A stretch of DNA of 64,000 nucleotides from Salinicola halophilus (lineage in GTDB: Bacteria > Pseudomonadota > Gammaproteobacteria > Pseudomonadales > Halomonadaceae). The stretch's first letter is position 1; the number at the start of each line of letters is the position of its first letter. Location: the NCBI RefSeq assembly GCF_003206155.1, contig NZ_PZJV01000006.1:527925-591924 (forward strand), given 5' to 3'. This document shows positions 33,729-43,129 of the stretch, in pieces. The translations under genes were made by a program, and so were the position numbers. The notes below the pieces were generated by a model. It saw nothing but the letters and a program-made list of their open reading frames with translations. It searched no databases and had not been told where the DNA came from.

Positions 33729-36700
33729 CTAGTCGAGCACCTCGGGCTCGCTGGCATCGGCCGGGGTCAGCAGATAGTAGAGCGCGGGCACGACGAACAG
33801 CGCCAATAAGGTCGCCGAAATCAGCCCGAAGATGATCACCAGCGTCAGCGGCCGATAGCTTTCGCTGCTGAGCGCCAGCGGCACCAGCCCGACGATGGTG
33901 GTCACGGCGGTGGTCAACAGCGGGCGCAGTCTTCGCGCCGCGCCGGCGGAGGCCGCCTCGGCCACGCTCATGCCCTCCTTGAGGAAGCCGTTCATGGTAT
34001 CGACCATGATGATGCCGTTGTTGATCGCGATGCCGATCAGCGATACCAGCCCGATCATGGCGAAAAACGAAAACGCGATCCCGAACGCCCAGAAGCCAAG
34101 GGCGGTGCCGATGATCGCCAGCGGCATGGTAGCGAAGATGATCAGCGCCTGGCGGAAGCTGCTGAACACGATGACCAGCACGCCGACCACCAGCACGATG
34201 GCGACCAGCATGGCGACGCCCACCGAGCCCAGCGTATCCGCCGTCTCGGCGGACTCGCCGCCCACCGCGATGCGATAGCCCGCGGGCCAGTCGCGCTGCA
34301 GCTCGTCAAGGCGCGGCGAAACCTCGTTCATGATCTCGGTGACGGTGCGGCCCTGGTTCTTGGCCAGCACCGTCAGCGCGCGCTCGCCGTCGACGTGGGA
34401 AATGGCGATCGCGCCTTCCGACTGGACGGGGTTTAGAAGCTGGAACATGGCGATGGAGCCGCCGTCCGGCAGGTAAGCGCGCACCCGCGAGAACTCTTCG
34501 ACATTGCTCGGCCCGCCGGCTTCGCCTGGCTGGCTTGGCCACTCCATGCCAAGGCGAATGTCGAGATCCTCGGTTTCACCGGAACTGGCGAAGCTGCCGA
34601 TGATATCCGAGCTGTAGGCGATGCGGATCTGAGAGGCGAGCTCGTCGTAGGACATGCCGAAAAAGCTCAAGGCGTCGCGGTTGGGGCGAAGCGCCAGCTG
34701 GGGCTGCGGGGCGCCCAGATTATCGCGCACATCGACCACGTTCGGGGTCGAGGCAAGCACCTGCTGCACCTGCTGCGAGAGTTCCTTCAGGGTATCCATG
34801 TTGCCGCCCAGCAGCTGGAGCTCGATGGGGTCCCCCGGCGAGGGTCCGCTGCTTTCCGGCACCACAAGTAGCTCAGCCCCGGCGACGTTGTCGTGCAAGA
34901 ACGCGGAAAGTTCTTCGCGCAGCGCCTCCGCCAATACATAGGAGTCCGCATCGCGGGCGTCGCGCGCTTTGAACATCGCCGAAAAACCGATGAAGTTCTC
35001 GGCGTCGCTGGGTTGCAGCGAGCCGCTGCCGGCGAACGGGCTCTTGAGCCCCACCAGCTTGCTGATGCTCGCAAAATAGGGCTTGTCGCGCAGGATCTCG
35101 CCGACCTGATCGGCGACCCCCTGGGAGGTTTCCAGCGGCGCGGTGGGCGGAAGCTCGATATTGATCCCCAGCCGCTCGCCGTCCGCTGCCGGAAAGAGCT
35201 CAAGGCGTGTTTGAGTAAACGCGAACAGCGAGATTACAAACAGCACGACCGCCCCCAGCACCCAAAGCCAAGCGCGGCCGCGGCTGGCCACGATATAGCG
35301 ACCGTTAAAGCGCTCCACGCGGTCGACGGCGCGCTGGGTCACCCGGTCCGCCAGGCCCGGTTTTTCCTCGCCTTCGCCACGGCGCTGCTTGCCCAGAAGC
35401 GCCCGCGAGAGCGGCACCGCGCACAGCATGGCGACCACGAAAGAGAGCACCAGACAGATGATGATCGTGGCCGGCAGGATGCGCACGAAAGCGCCCATGG
35501 TGCCGCCAATCGACATCAAGGGCGCCATGGCCAGAAGGGTGGTCACCTGCGCGGCGAAAACCGGAATCGCGTAGCGTTTGACGGTAGCCAGCACCGCCTG
35601 GCCGAAGGTACAGCCGTTGCGGTAGATCTCGTCGTGCAGGCCCTCCATCAAAATGATGAACACATCGATGATCATCACCAGCGCGATGACCATGCCGATG
35701 ATCACCAGCTCGTTGAGCGAGTAACCCAGCGCCCAGACGACCAGCAGCACCCCGGCAAAGGTAACGGGCACGGCGAGTCCCGACACGATCGCCTCGCGCC
35801 AGGAGATGGTGATGAACAAAATGGCGAACACCACCAGCATGGTCTGCAGGGCGCTGGTGAAAACTTCGGTCAGCGAGTCCCAGATCTGCACGGCGTCGTC
35901 CTGCAGCACCGAGTAGCCCACCTGAGAGGGCCAGCTGCCGGCCGCTTCCAGGTCGGCAAGGGAGGCGCGAATGCGCTCTACCACCTGCACCGTATCGGCG
36001 CCGGGCGTTTTGGTGATCGACATCTCCAGCGACGACTCATAGTCGCGGCCAAGCTCGCTGAAAAACGCCCGCGACTGCTCGGTTTCCTGCATGCGCTTGA
36101 CCGTGGCGACCTCACCCAGGGTCAGCGCGCGGGAGCTTTGGTTGTTCTCCAGGCGCGAGACGGGCAGCGCGCGCAGGTCGTCGATATCGGAAAAGCGGCC
36201 TTCCAGGCGCACCACCGCGCCCATGTTCTGGCTGCGCACTTCGCCAAACGGCTGCTCGATATTGGCCTGCTGCACGGCGTCGCGAATGGCGGTAGGCGAA
36301 AGCCCCAGCGCGAGAAGCCGCTCCGGGTCGATGAGGATCTGGACGATATCCTCGCGCTCGCCGCCGATGTTGACCTCGTTGATGCCCTGCACGCGCTCCA
36401 GCGCGTCGCGAATCTGGCGCGCGGTTTGATTCAGCGTGGCGGAGCCGGCGCTACCGTGCAGCGCCAGGGTCAGAATCGGCCGGTCGTCCACCGAGCTCTG
36501 GCTGATGTTGGGGCTTTCGACCTCGGAAGGAAAACCGGACTCCGCATCCGCCACGGCGGCGCGTAGCCGGGTCATGGCGTCGGTGGTGTTAATCGAGGCA
36601 TCGAACTCGACGGAGATGACCGACAGCGAATCAAACGAGGCGCTGTTGACCGTATTCACGCCGCTGAGCGTGGTGATTTCGTCCTCGATCAGGTCGGTGA

Positions 36701-36956
36701 TCTGCTCTTCCACCGAGCGCGGGTCCGCCCCGGACCATACCGTGGTAATGCTCGCCTGGGGAATATCGAGGGCGGGCAGCGCCTCCTTGACCAGCGCCGA
36801 GTAGGCGAACAGCCCGCCCAGCAGCATCGTGAGGGTGAGCAGAATGCCGAAGATCGGCTTGAGGAAGAAAAAGCGCATCAACCGGTGGGCGCTGCGCACC
36901 TCGTCGGTTTCGCGTCGCGCCGGCGGTGTTGGATTTTCTGTGACGTCCGAACTCAT
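33729..36956 (-). CDS. RND efflux permease (AcrB/HAE family)
   Basis: 1075 residues with helix 1 after a 35-residue cytoplasmic N-terminus, two large periplasmic loops and twelve helices. Shows KPIFGILLTLTMLLGG, ALDIPQASITTVWSGADP, the docking-domain region, and the C-terminal GIAINNGIIMVDTMNG. In helix 4 the proton-relay pair is reduced: the motif reads IIDVFIILME, so Asp431 is present but the second Asp is Val432. Proton-driven export of hydrophobic or amphiphilic compounds through a tripartite pump with the next two gene products is expected. Last gene of the operon; its ATG overlaps the adaptor stop (36953-36956). Confidence 0.92.
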   Translation of the reverse strand: MSSDVTENPTPPARRETDEVRSAHRLMRFFFLKPIFGILLTLTMLLGGLFAYSALVKEALPALDIPQASITTVWSGADPRSVEEQITDLIEDEITTLSGVNTVNSASFDSLSVISVEFDASINTTDAMTRLRAAVADAESGFPSEVESPNISQSSVDDRPILTLALHGSAGSATLNQTARQIRDALERVQGINEVNIGGEREDIVQILIDPERLLALGLSPTAIRDAVQQANIEQPFGEVRSQNMGAVVRLEGRFSDIDDLRALPVSRLENNQSSRALTLGEVATVKRMQETEQSRAFFSELGRDYESSLEMSITKTPGADTVQVVERIRASLADLEAAGSWPSQVGYSVLQDDAVQIWDSLTEVFTSALQTMLVVFAILFITISWREAIVSGLAVPVTFAGVLLVVWALGYSLNELVIIGMVIALVMIIDVFIILMEGLHDEIYRNGCTFGQAVLATVKRYAIPVFAAQVTTLLAMAPLMSIGGTMGAFVRILPATIIICLVLSFVVAMLCAVPLSRALLGKQRRGEGEEKPGLADRVTQRAVDRVERFNGRYIVASRGRAWLWVLGAVVLFVISLFAFTQTRLELFPAADGERLGINIELPPTAPLETSQGVADQVGEILRDKPYFASISKLVGLKSPFAGSGSLQPSDAENFIGFSAMFKARDARDADSYVLAEALREELSAFLHDNVAGAELLVVPESSGPSPGDPIELQLLGGNMDTLKELSQQVQQVLASTPNVVDVRDNLGAPQPQLALRPNRDALSFFGMSYDELASQIRIAYSSDIIGSFASSGETEDLDIRLGMEWPSQPGEAGGPSNVEEFSRVRAYLPDGGSIAMFQLLNPVQSEGAIAISHVDGERALTVLAKNQGRTVTEIMNEVSPRLDELQRDWPAGYRIAVGGESAETADTLGSVGVAMLVAIVLVVGVLVIVFSSFRQALIIFATMPLAIIGTALGFWAFGIAFSFFAMIGLVSLIGIAINNGIIMVDTMNGFLKEGMSVAEAASAGAARRLRPLLTTAVTTIVGLVPLALSSESYRPLTLVIIFGLISATLLALFVVPALYYLLTPADASEPEVLD

Positions 36957-38125
36957 GGCTGGCCCCCGATGAGCGTCACGCGGTCGCCATCGTTTAATCG
37001 GGTACGCCCTTCGGTCACCACCTGCTCGCCGGCGGCGAGCCCTTCCAGCACTTCGCGGCGCTCGCCGGCCTGCTGGCCGAGCTGTACGCTGCGCTCTTCC
37101 ACCCGGCCGCTCTGCTCATCGAACACGAACACGAAGGCCTGGTCGTTCAAGAAGCGCAGGGCGCTGAAGGGCACGCTCAGCGCCTCGGTTTTTTCGGGCT
37201 CGGCCATCCAGACAGCGACGAAGGCGCCATCCTGCAGGCGCGGGGTGTCGCCGGTGGTGCGAAGGATGACCTCGAAGGTGCGCGACTGCGGGTCGACCGA
37301 CGGGCTGATCGCATGAATGTCGCCGATCTCGCTTTCGCCGAGCGTCTCCGGGTCGAGGCTGTCCGCATTCTGCGGCGGCCGCCCGCCGATGATGGCGCGC
37401 GCCCCGACCTCGACCCGGTTGAAATTGTACGACGGCAGATCCACCCGCACCTCGAAGCGCGACGGGTCGATCACCAGCGCCGGCACCGTCTGGAGCGCGC
37501 CCTGCTCGGTGGAGGAGTCCACCGTACTGGGCATGAAGTAGCGGCCCTGTTCGATATTGAGGCGTGCCAGCACCCCGTCGATGGGCGAGACCAGCCGCGA
37601 CTCCTCGAGCATGACCTCGGCCTGGGCGATTTCCGCGCGGGCCCCGTCGCGGGTCGCCAGGGCCTGCTGGACTTCGACCCGCGCCTGGTCCAGCTCCTGG
37701 GCGGAGGCGGAGCGCTGGTCGACCAGCGTCTGGTAGCGCTGCTGGGTGACCCGCGCCAGCGAAAGGCTGGCCTCGGCCTCCTCGAGCGAGGCTTGGGCGG
37801 AGGCCAGCTCCGCCTCCAGGCGCCCGGGGGCCTGGTGGGCAATCAGCTGGCCCTCCTCGACCGGCATGCCCACTCGCAAGTCCTGATCGACGAAGGTCAC
37901 CTTGCCTTGCTCGGTAAAGCTCAGGTACTCCCGACGCAGGGAGCGCGCGGTGCCTTGGCTGTAGGTCCAGCCCTGCAGCGCGACCACTTCGGCGGGCTCG
38001 ACACGCACGCTGACCGCGGGGGCCTGCTGGACCTCGGCGTCCTCCGTGGGGGGCGCTTCGTCGCTTCCACAGGCGCTCAGCACCAGCAACAGGATCAGCC
38101 CGCAGGCCAAGGGAGTTGTTTTCAT
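36953..38125 (-). CDS. RND periplasmic adaptor (membrane fusion protein), lipoprotein
   Basis: 390 residues. Signal with lipobox LSAC (Cys19) makes it a periplasmic lipoprotein. It has the lipoyl/biotinyl half motifs (EEGQLIAHQAPGRLEAELAS), an alpha-helical hairpin with coiled-coil character (about 100-180), and beta-barrel parts (IDGVLARLNIEQGRYF). It bridges the RND pump and the outer membrane channel. Both ends overlap neighbours by four bases (38122-38125 upstream, 36953-36956 downstream), so the three proteins are translationally coupled. Confidence 0.92.
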   Translation of the reverse strand: MKTTPLACGLILLLVLSACGSDEAPPTEDAEVQQAPAVSVRVEPAEVVALQGWTYSQGTARSLRREYLSFTEQGKVTFVDQDLRVGMPVEEGQLIAHQAPGRLEAELASAQASLEEAEASLSLARVTQQRYQTLVDQRSASAQELDQARVEVQQALATRDGARAEIAQAEVMLEESRLVSPIDGVLARLNIEQGRYFMPSTVDSSTEQGALQTVPALVIDPSRFEVRVDLPSYNFNRVEVGARAIIGGRPPQNADSLDPETLGESEIGDIHAISPSVDPQSRTFEVILRTTGDTPRLQDGAFVAVWMAEPEKTEALSVPFSALRFLNDQAFVFVFDEQSGRVEERSVQLGQQAGERREVLEGLAAGEQVVTEGRTRLNDGDRVTLIGGQP

Positions 38126-39570
38126 AGCGCAGAATTTCCAGTAACGGTCGGGTCGATCGCCGAGACGTCGTCGAAGCCGCCTCCGAGGGCAAGGTGCAGG
38201 GCAATACGGTTGGCCAGCCGATCACTTCGGGCCGAGATGGTGGCGCTGCGGCTATCCAGCGCCCGCTGCTGACTCTCCAGCACGTTCAGGAAGGGCTCGA
38301 TGCCCTGTCGGTAGCGATTGAAGGAGACGCGTACCGCATCTTCGGCGTGGCCGGCGGCGTTGTCGGTGGCGATGACCCGCTGCGCCAGGAAGCGGTCGAC
38401 GGCAAGCGCCGTCTCGACTTCCGACAGGGCGGTGAGCGCGGTATCCACGTAGGCGTAGAAGGCGTCGTCGCGCTGCCCCTCGGCGACATCGGCCTGGGCC
38501 CGCAGCCGCCCGCCCTGAAAAATCGGCTGCACGATATTGCCGGCAATCGTCCAGATGAACGAACCGCTGCTGAAGAGATCGGCCAGCTCGCTGCCCGTGG
38601 AGCCTGTGCTGCCACTCAGCGAAATCGCAGGTAAAAAGGAGCGCTCCGCGGCTCCCAGTCGATAGTCCGCCGCCAGCAACGACCACTCGGCACCGCGTAC
38701 GTCCGGCCGCCGGGCCAGCAGCTCGGCGGGCACCCCGGCGGCGGGCAGCGGCGGCACGGCGGGAAGCTCGCTGGTGGTGATCAGCTGTCCTGCCGGGTAG
38801 TCCCCCATCAGGATCTCCAGCTGACGCGTGACCCGAGCGAGGGTTTCGCGGCGCTGTTCGAGCCCGGCCTGGGCAGAGCTCAGATTGGCGTTGGCCAGGG
38901 TGGCATCGGTGGGCGAGACGACGCCCTGTTCGACGCGATTTTCGACCTGGCGGGAGAATTCGCTCAGCGCCTTCACCGTATCCTCGGAGAGCGCTACCTG
39001 GGCGCGGGCCTCCACGATGTCGAGATAGAGCGATACGACGTCCGCCACGAGAGACTGGTGTACGCCGCGCAGCTGCTCGCGGGCGGCGAGATAATCGGCC
39101 TGGCCCGCTGCCGATAGAGAGGCCAGCCGCCCCCACAGATCGACTTCCCAGCTGACGTCCAGCGTCGCGTTGTGGCTGTTGGTGATGCTATATCCGCCCC
39201 CCTCGCCGCCCGGCAGCGGGGTGCTGGGGCGGCGCTGACGGGTACTGTTCAATCCGGCGCTGATCTGAGGGAAGAGGTCGGCGCGATCGCTGCGCGACTG
39301 TGCCTCGGCAATGCGCGCCTGAGCGATGGCCTGGGCAAGGCCCGGGTTGTCGTCCAGCGCTGTCTCGACGAAAGCGTTGAGTCGAGCGTCCTCCAGGTCC
39401 CGCCACCAGCCGCCCGATACCAGCGCCTGCTCCCCGGTTACCGCCAGGAAAGTGCTCGGCAGCCCCGTCGGCGGCGGAACGGGGTCGGGCCGATGCAGGG
39501 TCGCGCAGGCGGATAGCAGCCCCCCGAGAAGCAGGGAGAGAGAGAGTTTGCCAAGCGTGGGTAATGCCAT
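38122..39570 (-). CDS. Outer membrane efflux lipoprotein (OprM/NodT type)
   Basis: 482 residues. N-terminal lipobox LSAC (Cys22), then two internally repeated outer membrane efflux domains, each with a long helical pair (first ALDDNPGLAQAIAQARIAEA, second TALSEVETALAVDRFLAQ). NodT-type signature VPAELLARRPDVRGAEW is present at the join. Forms the trimeric TolC-like channel of the pump. First gene of the operon OMF, MFP, RND, an order with the channel gene first. No TetR or MarR regulator is adjacent on either side. Confidence 0.92.
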   Translation of the reverse strand: MALPTLGKLSLSLLLGGLLSACATLHRPDPVPPPTGLPSTFLAVTGEQALVSGGWWRDLEDARLNAFVETALDDNPGLAQAIAQARIAEAQSRSDRADLFPQISAGLNSTRQRRPSTPLPGGEGGGYSITNSHNATLDVSWEVDLWGRLASLSAAGQADYLAAREQLRGVHQSLVADVVSLYLDIVEARAQVALSEDTVKALSEFSRQVENRVEQGVVSPTDATLANANLSSAQAGLEQRRETLARVTRQLEILMGDYPAGQLITTSELPAVPPLPAAGVPAELLARRPDVRGAEWSLLAADYRLGAAERSFLPAISLSGSTGSTGSELADLFSSGSFIWTIAGNIVQPIFQGGRLRAQADVAEGQRDDAFYAYVDTALTALSEVETALAVDRFLAQRVIATDNAAGHAEDAVRVSFNRYRQGIEPFLNVLESQQRALDSRSATISARSDRLANRIALHLALGGGFDDVSAIDPTVTGNSAL

Positions 39571-40073
39571 GGATAGGGGCTCGATCCGTTGCGATTCGTA
39601 GCTGCCACTCGGGGTGACGGCCTTTCAGGACACCGGCTCAGTGCGCCGGTTGGGGCCGGCAAGCGCCCGAACCGCGGCTCTACGCCAAGCTCTCTTTCAT
39701 TGCGCTACCCGACGCTGCGCGGTGCGAGAGGAAGCGGCCCGGCATTCGGTCAGCGCCCGGCAAGAGACGCTCGTGGGGCTTCCTTTGTAACCTGGCGGCT
39801 CTCGGTCGTGCTGTTTGTAACACATGCCATCCCCTCCAAGGTCAAAAGTCGTTCCGGCCTTGAGGAGAGCGGCGCGTCTTTCTGGGCATCTCGAACGGCG
39901 GAGAGTCGTGCCCATACGTGTCTACGACGAAAGGAGAAGGTGCAACGCATGGAGCCGGGGCCGGCCGACGCGTAGCTTGGAGACGTTCCGGCTCGCCACG
40001 GGCGGCGTCATCGATGATGCCAGCCGATACGGCCACGGCCGAGAACGTCTCCCTCAGGTCGACGAGTCACGCC
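39571..40073. promoter_or_regulatory. 503-base divergent gap between efflux operon and lldD
   Basis: No gene is supportable. Observed elements are a small hairpin-forming ACCGGC/GCCGGT pair near 39633-39651 and two copies of TTTGTAAC at 39784-39791 and 39814-39821, exactly 30 bases apart, upstream of both operons. These could be paired regulator sites; promoters for both directions must lie here. The remainder is GC-rich sequence with only spurious short frames. Confidence 0.35.
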
Positions 40074-41210
40074 ATGATCATCTCCGCCGCCACCGATTAC
40101 CGCCGCGCCGCCCGGCGCCGCCTGCCGCCGTTTCTGTTCCATTACGCCGACGGCGGCTCCTACGCCGAGCACACCCTCAGGCGTAACGTCGACGATCTTT
40201 CCGAGATCGCGCTGCGTCAGCGGGTGCTCAAGGACATGTCCGAACTGTCGCTCACGACCGAGCTCTTCGGCGAGCGCCTGCCCATGCCGGTGGCGCTGGG
40301 ACCGATCGGCCTTGCCGGCATGTTCGCCCGGCGCGGCGAGGTGCAGGCGGCGCGGGCGGCGGCGGCGAAGGGCATTCCGTTCACGCTCTCCACGGTGTCG
40401 GTCTGCCCGGTGGAGGAGGTCGCCCGCGCCTCCAGCCGCCCCATCTGGTTCCAGCTCTACGTGCTCAAGGATCGCGGCTTCATGCAGCACGTGCTGGAGA
40501 AGGCGTGGGCGGCGGGCGTGCGCACGCTGGTGTTCACCGTCGACATGCCCACCCCCGGCGCGCGCTATCGCGATGCGCACTCCGGCATGAGCGGCAAGTT
40601 CGCCGCCCAGCGCCGGATGCTGCAGGCGGCGACGCATCCGTTCTGGAGCTGGGACGTGGGGCTCAAGGGGCGCCCGCACGATCTGGGCAACGTGTCGGAA
40701 TACCGCGGCCAGGTGACGGGGCTCGAGGACTATATCGGCTGGCTTGCGAAGAACTTCGATCCGGCCATCTCGTGGCAGGATCTGGAGTGGATCCGCGAGT
40801 TCTGGAAGGGGCCGATGATCATCAAGGGGATTCTCGACCCGGAGGACGCTCGCGACGCGGTGCGCTTCGGCGCCGACGGTATCGTCGTCTCCAATCACGG
40901 CGGGCGTCAGCTCGACGGCGTGCTCTCCAGCACCCGGGCGCTGCCCGCGATCGCCGAGGCGGTGAGCGGCGATCTCACCGTGCTGGCGGACTCCGGCGTG
41001 CGCAACGGGCTCGACGTGGTACGTCTGCTGGCGCTGGGCGCCGATAGCGTGCTGCTCGGTCGCGCCTGGCTATTCGCGCTGGCGACCGCGGGGGAGGCGG
41101 GCGTGACCCATATGCTCGAGCTGTTCGAAAAGGAGATGCGGGTGGCGATGACGCTGACCAGCACCCGCTCGATCGCCGACATCGGCCCCGACTCGCTGGT
41201 GCCGGCCTGA
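40074..41210 (+). CDS. lldD: L-lactate dehydrogenase (quinone), FMN-dependent
   Basis: 378 residues and colinear with E. coli LldD from the first residues ([20 protein letters not shown]). Active-site and FMN motifs are present: [65 protein letters not shown] and [13 protein letters not shown]. It oxidises L-lactate to pyruvate at the inner membrane, feeding quinone. ATG 40074 gives the exact conserved N-terminus; the longer in-frame extension is not conserved. The usual lldP permease and lldR regulator are absent here. Confidence 0.95.
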   Translation: MIISAATDYRRAARRRLPPFLFHYADGGSYAEHTLRRNVDDLSEIALRQRVLKDMSELSLTTELFGERLPMPVALGPIGLAGMFARRGEVQAARAAAAKGIPFTLSTVSVCPVEEVARASSRPIWFQLYVLKDRGFMQHVLEKAWAAGVRTLVFTVDMPTPGARYRDAHSGMSGKFAAQRRMLQAATHPFWSWDVGLKGRPHDLGNVSEYRGQVTGLEDYIGWLAKNFDPAISWQDLEWIREFWKGPMIIKGILDPEDARDAVRFGADGIVVSNHGGRQLDGVLSSTRALPAIAEAVSGDLTVLADSGVRNGLDVVRLLALGADSVLLGRAWLFALATAGEAGVTHMLELFEKEMRVAMTLTSTRSIADIGPDSLVPA

Positions 41211-41331
41211 TCCTGCATGGGGTCTAGACGAAGCGTTACCAGGGAGGCGCCATCCCCGCGACGACGCACGACATCGCCGAGGATGCGTTAACGATTGCGA
41301 CCAAACGCAACGATCTAACGTCATCGCCGGA

Positions 41332-41361
41332 TTGATCTTGCGCGACGGATCGCTCTACTCT
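41332..41361 (+). promoter_or_regulatory. Possible sigma70 promoter for the dipeptide ABC operon
   Basis: TTGATC (41332-41337) and TACTCT (41356-41361) are 18 bases apart, about 100 bases before the binding-protein start. Both boxes are imperfect matches, so this is a weak candidate only. Confidence 0.3.
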
Positions 41362-41464
41362 GTCGCGATTGCCGGTCGTGGAGCGATCGGTAGCAGGCGC
41401 GATAACGATAACTGGCCACGAGCCGAACATCACAATAACAGCAACCGCTGTGCGGAGAACGACA

Positions 41465-43054
41465 ATGAAGAAGACGTTACTGGCCGCGGGCGTGGCGGCC
41501 GCCATGATGGCGACGACCCCGGTCATGGCAAAGACCCTCGTCTACTGCTCGGAAGGCTCTCCGGAAGGCTTCGACCCCTCGCTCTACACGGCCGGGACCA
41601 CTTTCGACGCCTCCAGCAAACCGATCTACAACCGTATCGTCCAGTTCACCCCGGGTACCACCGAGGTCGAGCCGGCGCTGGCCGAGAGCTGGGAAGTTTC
41701 CGACGACGGCAAGGCCGTCACCTTCCATCTGCGTGATGACGTCGAGTTCCAGACCACCGACTACTTCACCCCGAGCCGCGGCCTCACCGCCGACGATGTC
41801 ATCTGGACCTTCGAGCGCCAGATGGACGAGAACAACCCGTTCTACAAGCTCGCCAACGGCAGCTTCGAGTACTTCAACGCCATGAGCATGGGCGAGCTGA
41901 TCGACTCGATCGAGAAGGTCGACGATCACACCGTCACGTTCCATCTGACCCGTCCGGAAGCGCCGTTCGTCGCCAACCTCGCGATGGACTTCGCCTCGAT
42001 TCACTCCAAGGAGTACGAGGAGCAGCTGATCGAGCAGGACCAGCTGGAGATGGCCAACCAGCGCCCCATCGGCACCGGGCCGTTCCAGTTCGTGAACTAT
42101 CGTGAAGACGCCGCGATCCGCTATCAGGCCAACCCGGATTACTTCCGCGGCAAGCAGCCGATCGACAATCTGGTCTTTGCGATCACCTCCGACGCTCAGG
42201 TTCGCTATCAGAAGCTGCGCGCCGGCGAGTGCCACGTGATGCCGTACCCGAACCCGTCCGACGTCGATGCCATGAAGCAGAACGACGAGATTCAGGTGCT
42301 GGAAGAGCCGGGCCTGAACGTGGCGTATCTGGCCTACAACACCCAGCAGGCGCCGTTCGATCAGCCCGAAGTGCGCAAGGCACTCAATATGGCGATCAAC
42401 AAGGAAGCCATCATCGACGCGGTCTTCCAGGGCGCGGGCGAAGTCGCCAAGAATCCGATTCCGCCGACCATGTGGAGCTACAACGACGCCATCGAGAACG
42501 ACCCGTACGATCCCGAGCAGGCTCAGCAGATGCTCGAGGACGCTGGCGTCGAGGATCTCCAGATGGATCTGTGGGCGATGCCGGTTCAACGGCCGTACAT
42601 GCCCAATGCCCGGCGTACCGCGGAGCTGATGCAGTCGGATCTGGCCAAGGTCGGTGTCGATGCCAACATCGTCACCTACGAGTGGGGCGAGTACCTCGAG
42701 CGCTCCAAGGCCGAAGATCGCAACGGCGCGGTCATTCTCGGCTGGACCGGCGACAACGGTGACCCGGACAACTTCATGGGCGTACTGCTCGGCTGTGACG
42801 GTGTGGGCGGTGCCAACCGTGCTCAGTGGTGCTACGAGCCGTTCGACGAGCTGATCCAGAAGGCCAAGACGCTGGACGACCAGGCCGAGCGCACCAAGCT
42901 CTACGAGCAGGCGCAGGAGATCTTCAAGGAGCAGGCGCCCTGGGACACCATCGCCCACTCCACGGTCTTCATGCCGCTGCGTCAGGACGTGACCGGCTAC
43001 AAGGTCGACCCGCTGGGTGGCCATAGCTTCGAAGGCGTCGACATCCAAGAGTAA
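41465..43054 (+). CDS. dppA: Dipeptide ABC transporter substrate-binding protein (DppA family)
   Basis: 529 residues with a clean Sec signal (MKKTLLAAGVAAAMM, cut near PVMAK). Mature protein begins TLVYCSEGSPEGFDPSLYT, a DppA-type opening, and includes PIGTGPFQFV, YLAYNTQQAPFDQPEVRKAL and WTGDNGDPDNFMGVLLGC, the latter conserved in DppA/heme-binding members. Delivers dipeptides (possibly also heme or other amines) to the permease. GGAG seven bases before ATG 41465. First gene of a five-gene operon; a strong hairpin follows its stop codon. Confidence 0.92.
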   Translation: MKKTLLAAGVAAAMMATTPVMAKTLVYCSEGSPEGFDPSLYTAGTTFDASSKPIYNRIVQFTPGTTEVEPALAESWEVSDDGKAVTFHLRDDVEFQTTDYFTPSRGLTADDVIWTFERQMDENNPFYKLANGSFEYFNAMSMGELIDSIEKVDDHTVTFHLTRPEAPFVANLAMDFASIHSKEYEEQLIEQDQLEMANQRPIGTGPFQFVNYREDAAIRYQANPDYFRGKQPIDNLVFAITSDAQVRYQKLRAGECHVMPYPNPSDVDAMKQNDEIQVLEEPGLNVAYLAYNTQQAPFDQPEVRKALNMAINKEAIIDAVFQGAGEVAKNPIPPTMWSYNDAIENDPYDPEQAQQMLEDAGVEDLQMDLWAMPVQRPYMPNARRTAELMQSDLAKVGVDANIVTYEWGEYLERSKAEDRNGAVILGWTGDNGDPDNFMGVLLGCDGVGGANRAQWCYEPFDELIQKAKTLDDQAERTKLYEQAQEIFKEQAPWDTIAHSTVFMPLRQDVTGYKVDPLGGHSFEGVDIQE

Positions 43055-43071
43055 CTCCCTCCCTTCGTGGC

Positions 43072-43102
43072 GCGCGAAGCGGCCCTGACAGCCGCTTCGC
43101 GC
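43072..43102 (+). other. Perfect 12-bp intercistronic hairpin after dppA
   Basis: GCGCGAAGCGGC (43072-43083), loop CCTGACA, GCCGCTTCGCGC (43091-43102). No T-tract follows. Placed in the 75-base gap between the binding-protein and first permease genes, as in many ABC operons where such a structure protects the upstream mRNA and gives excess receptor. Confidence 0.75.
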
Positions 43103-43129
43103 CCGCGCGTGACTAGCCAGACCTCCAAT

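Noticed and set aside
34893-36566. 557-codon open frame antisense to the RND permease gene
   Set aside because: Composition of a GC-rich shadow (Gln/His/Arg-rich); the RND gene on the other strand is unambiguous.
39571-40073. Small genes in the 503-base gap before lldD, including an N-terminal extension of LldD
   Set aside because: Frames lack ribosome sites and conserved content, and LldD homology starts exactly at the ATG at 40074.
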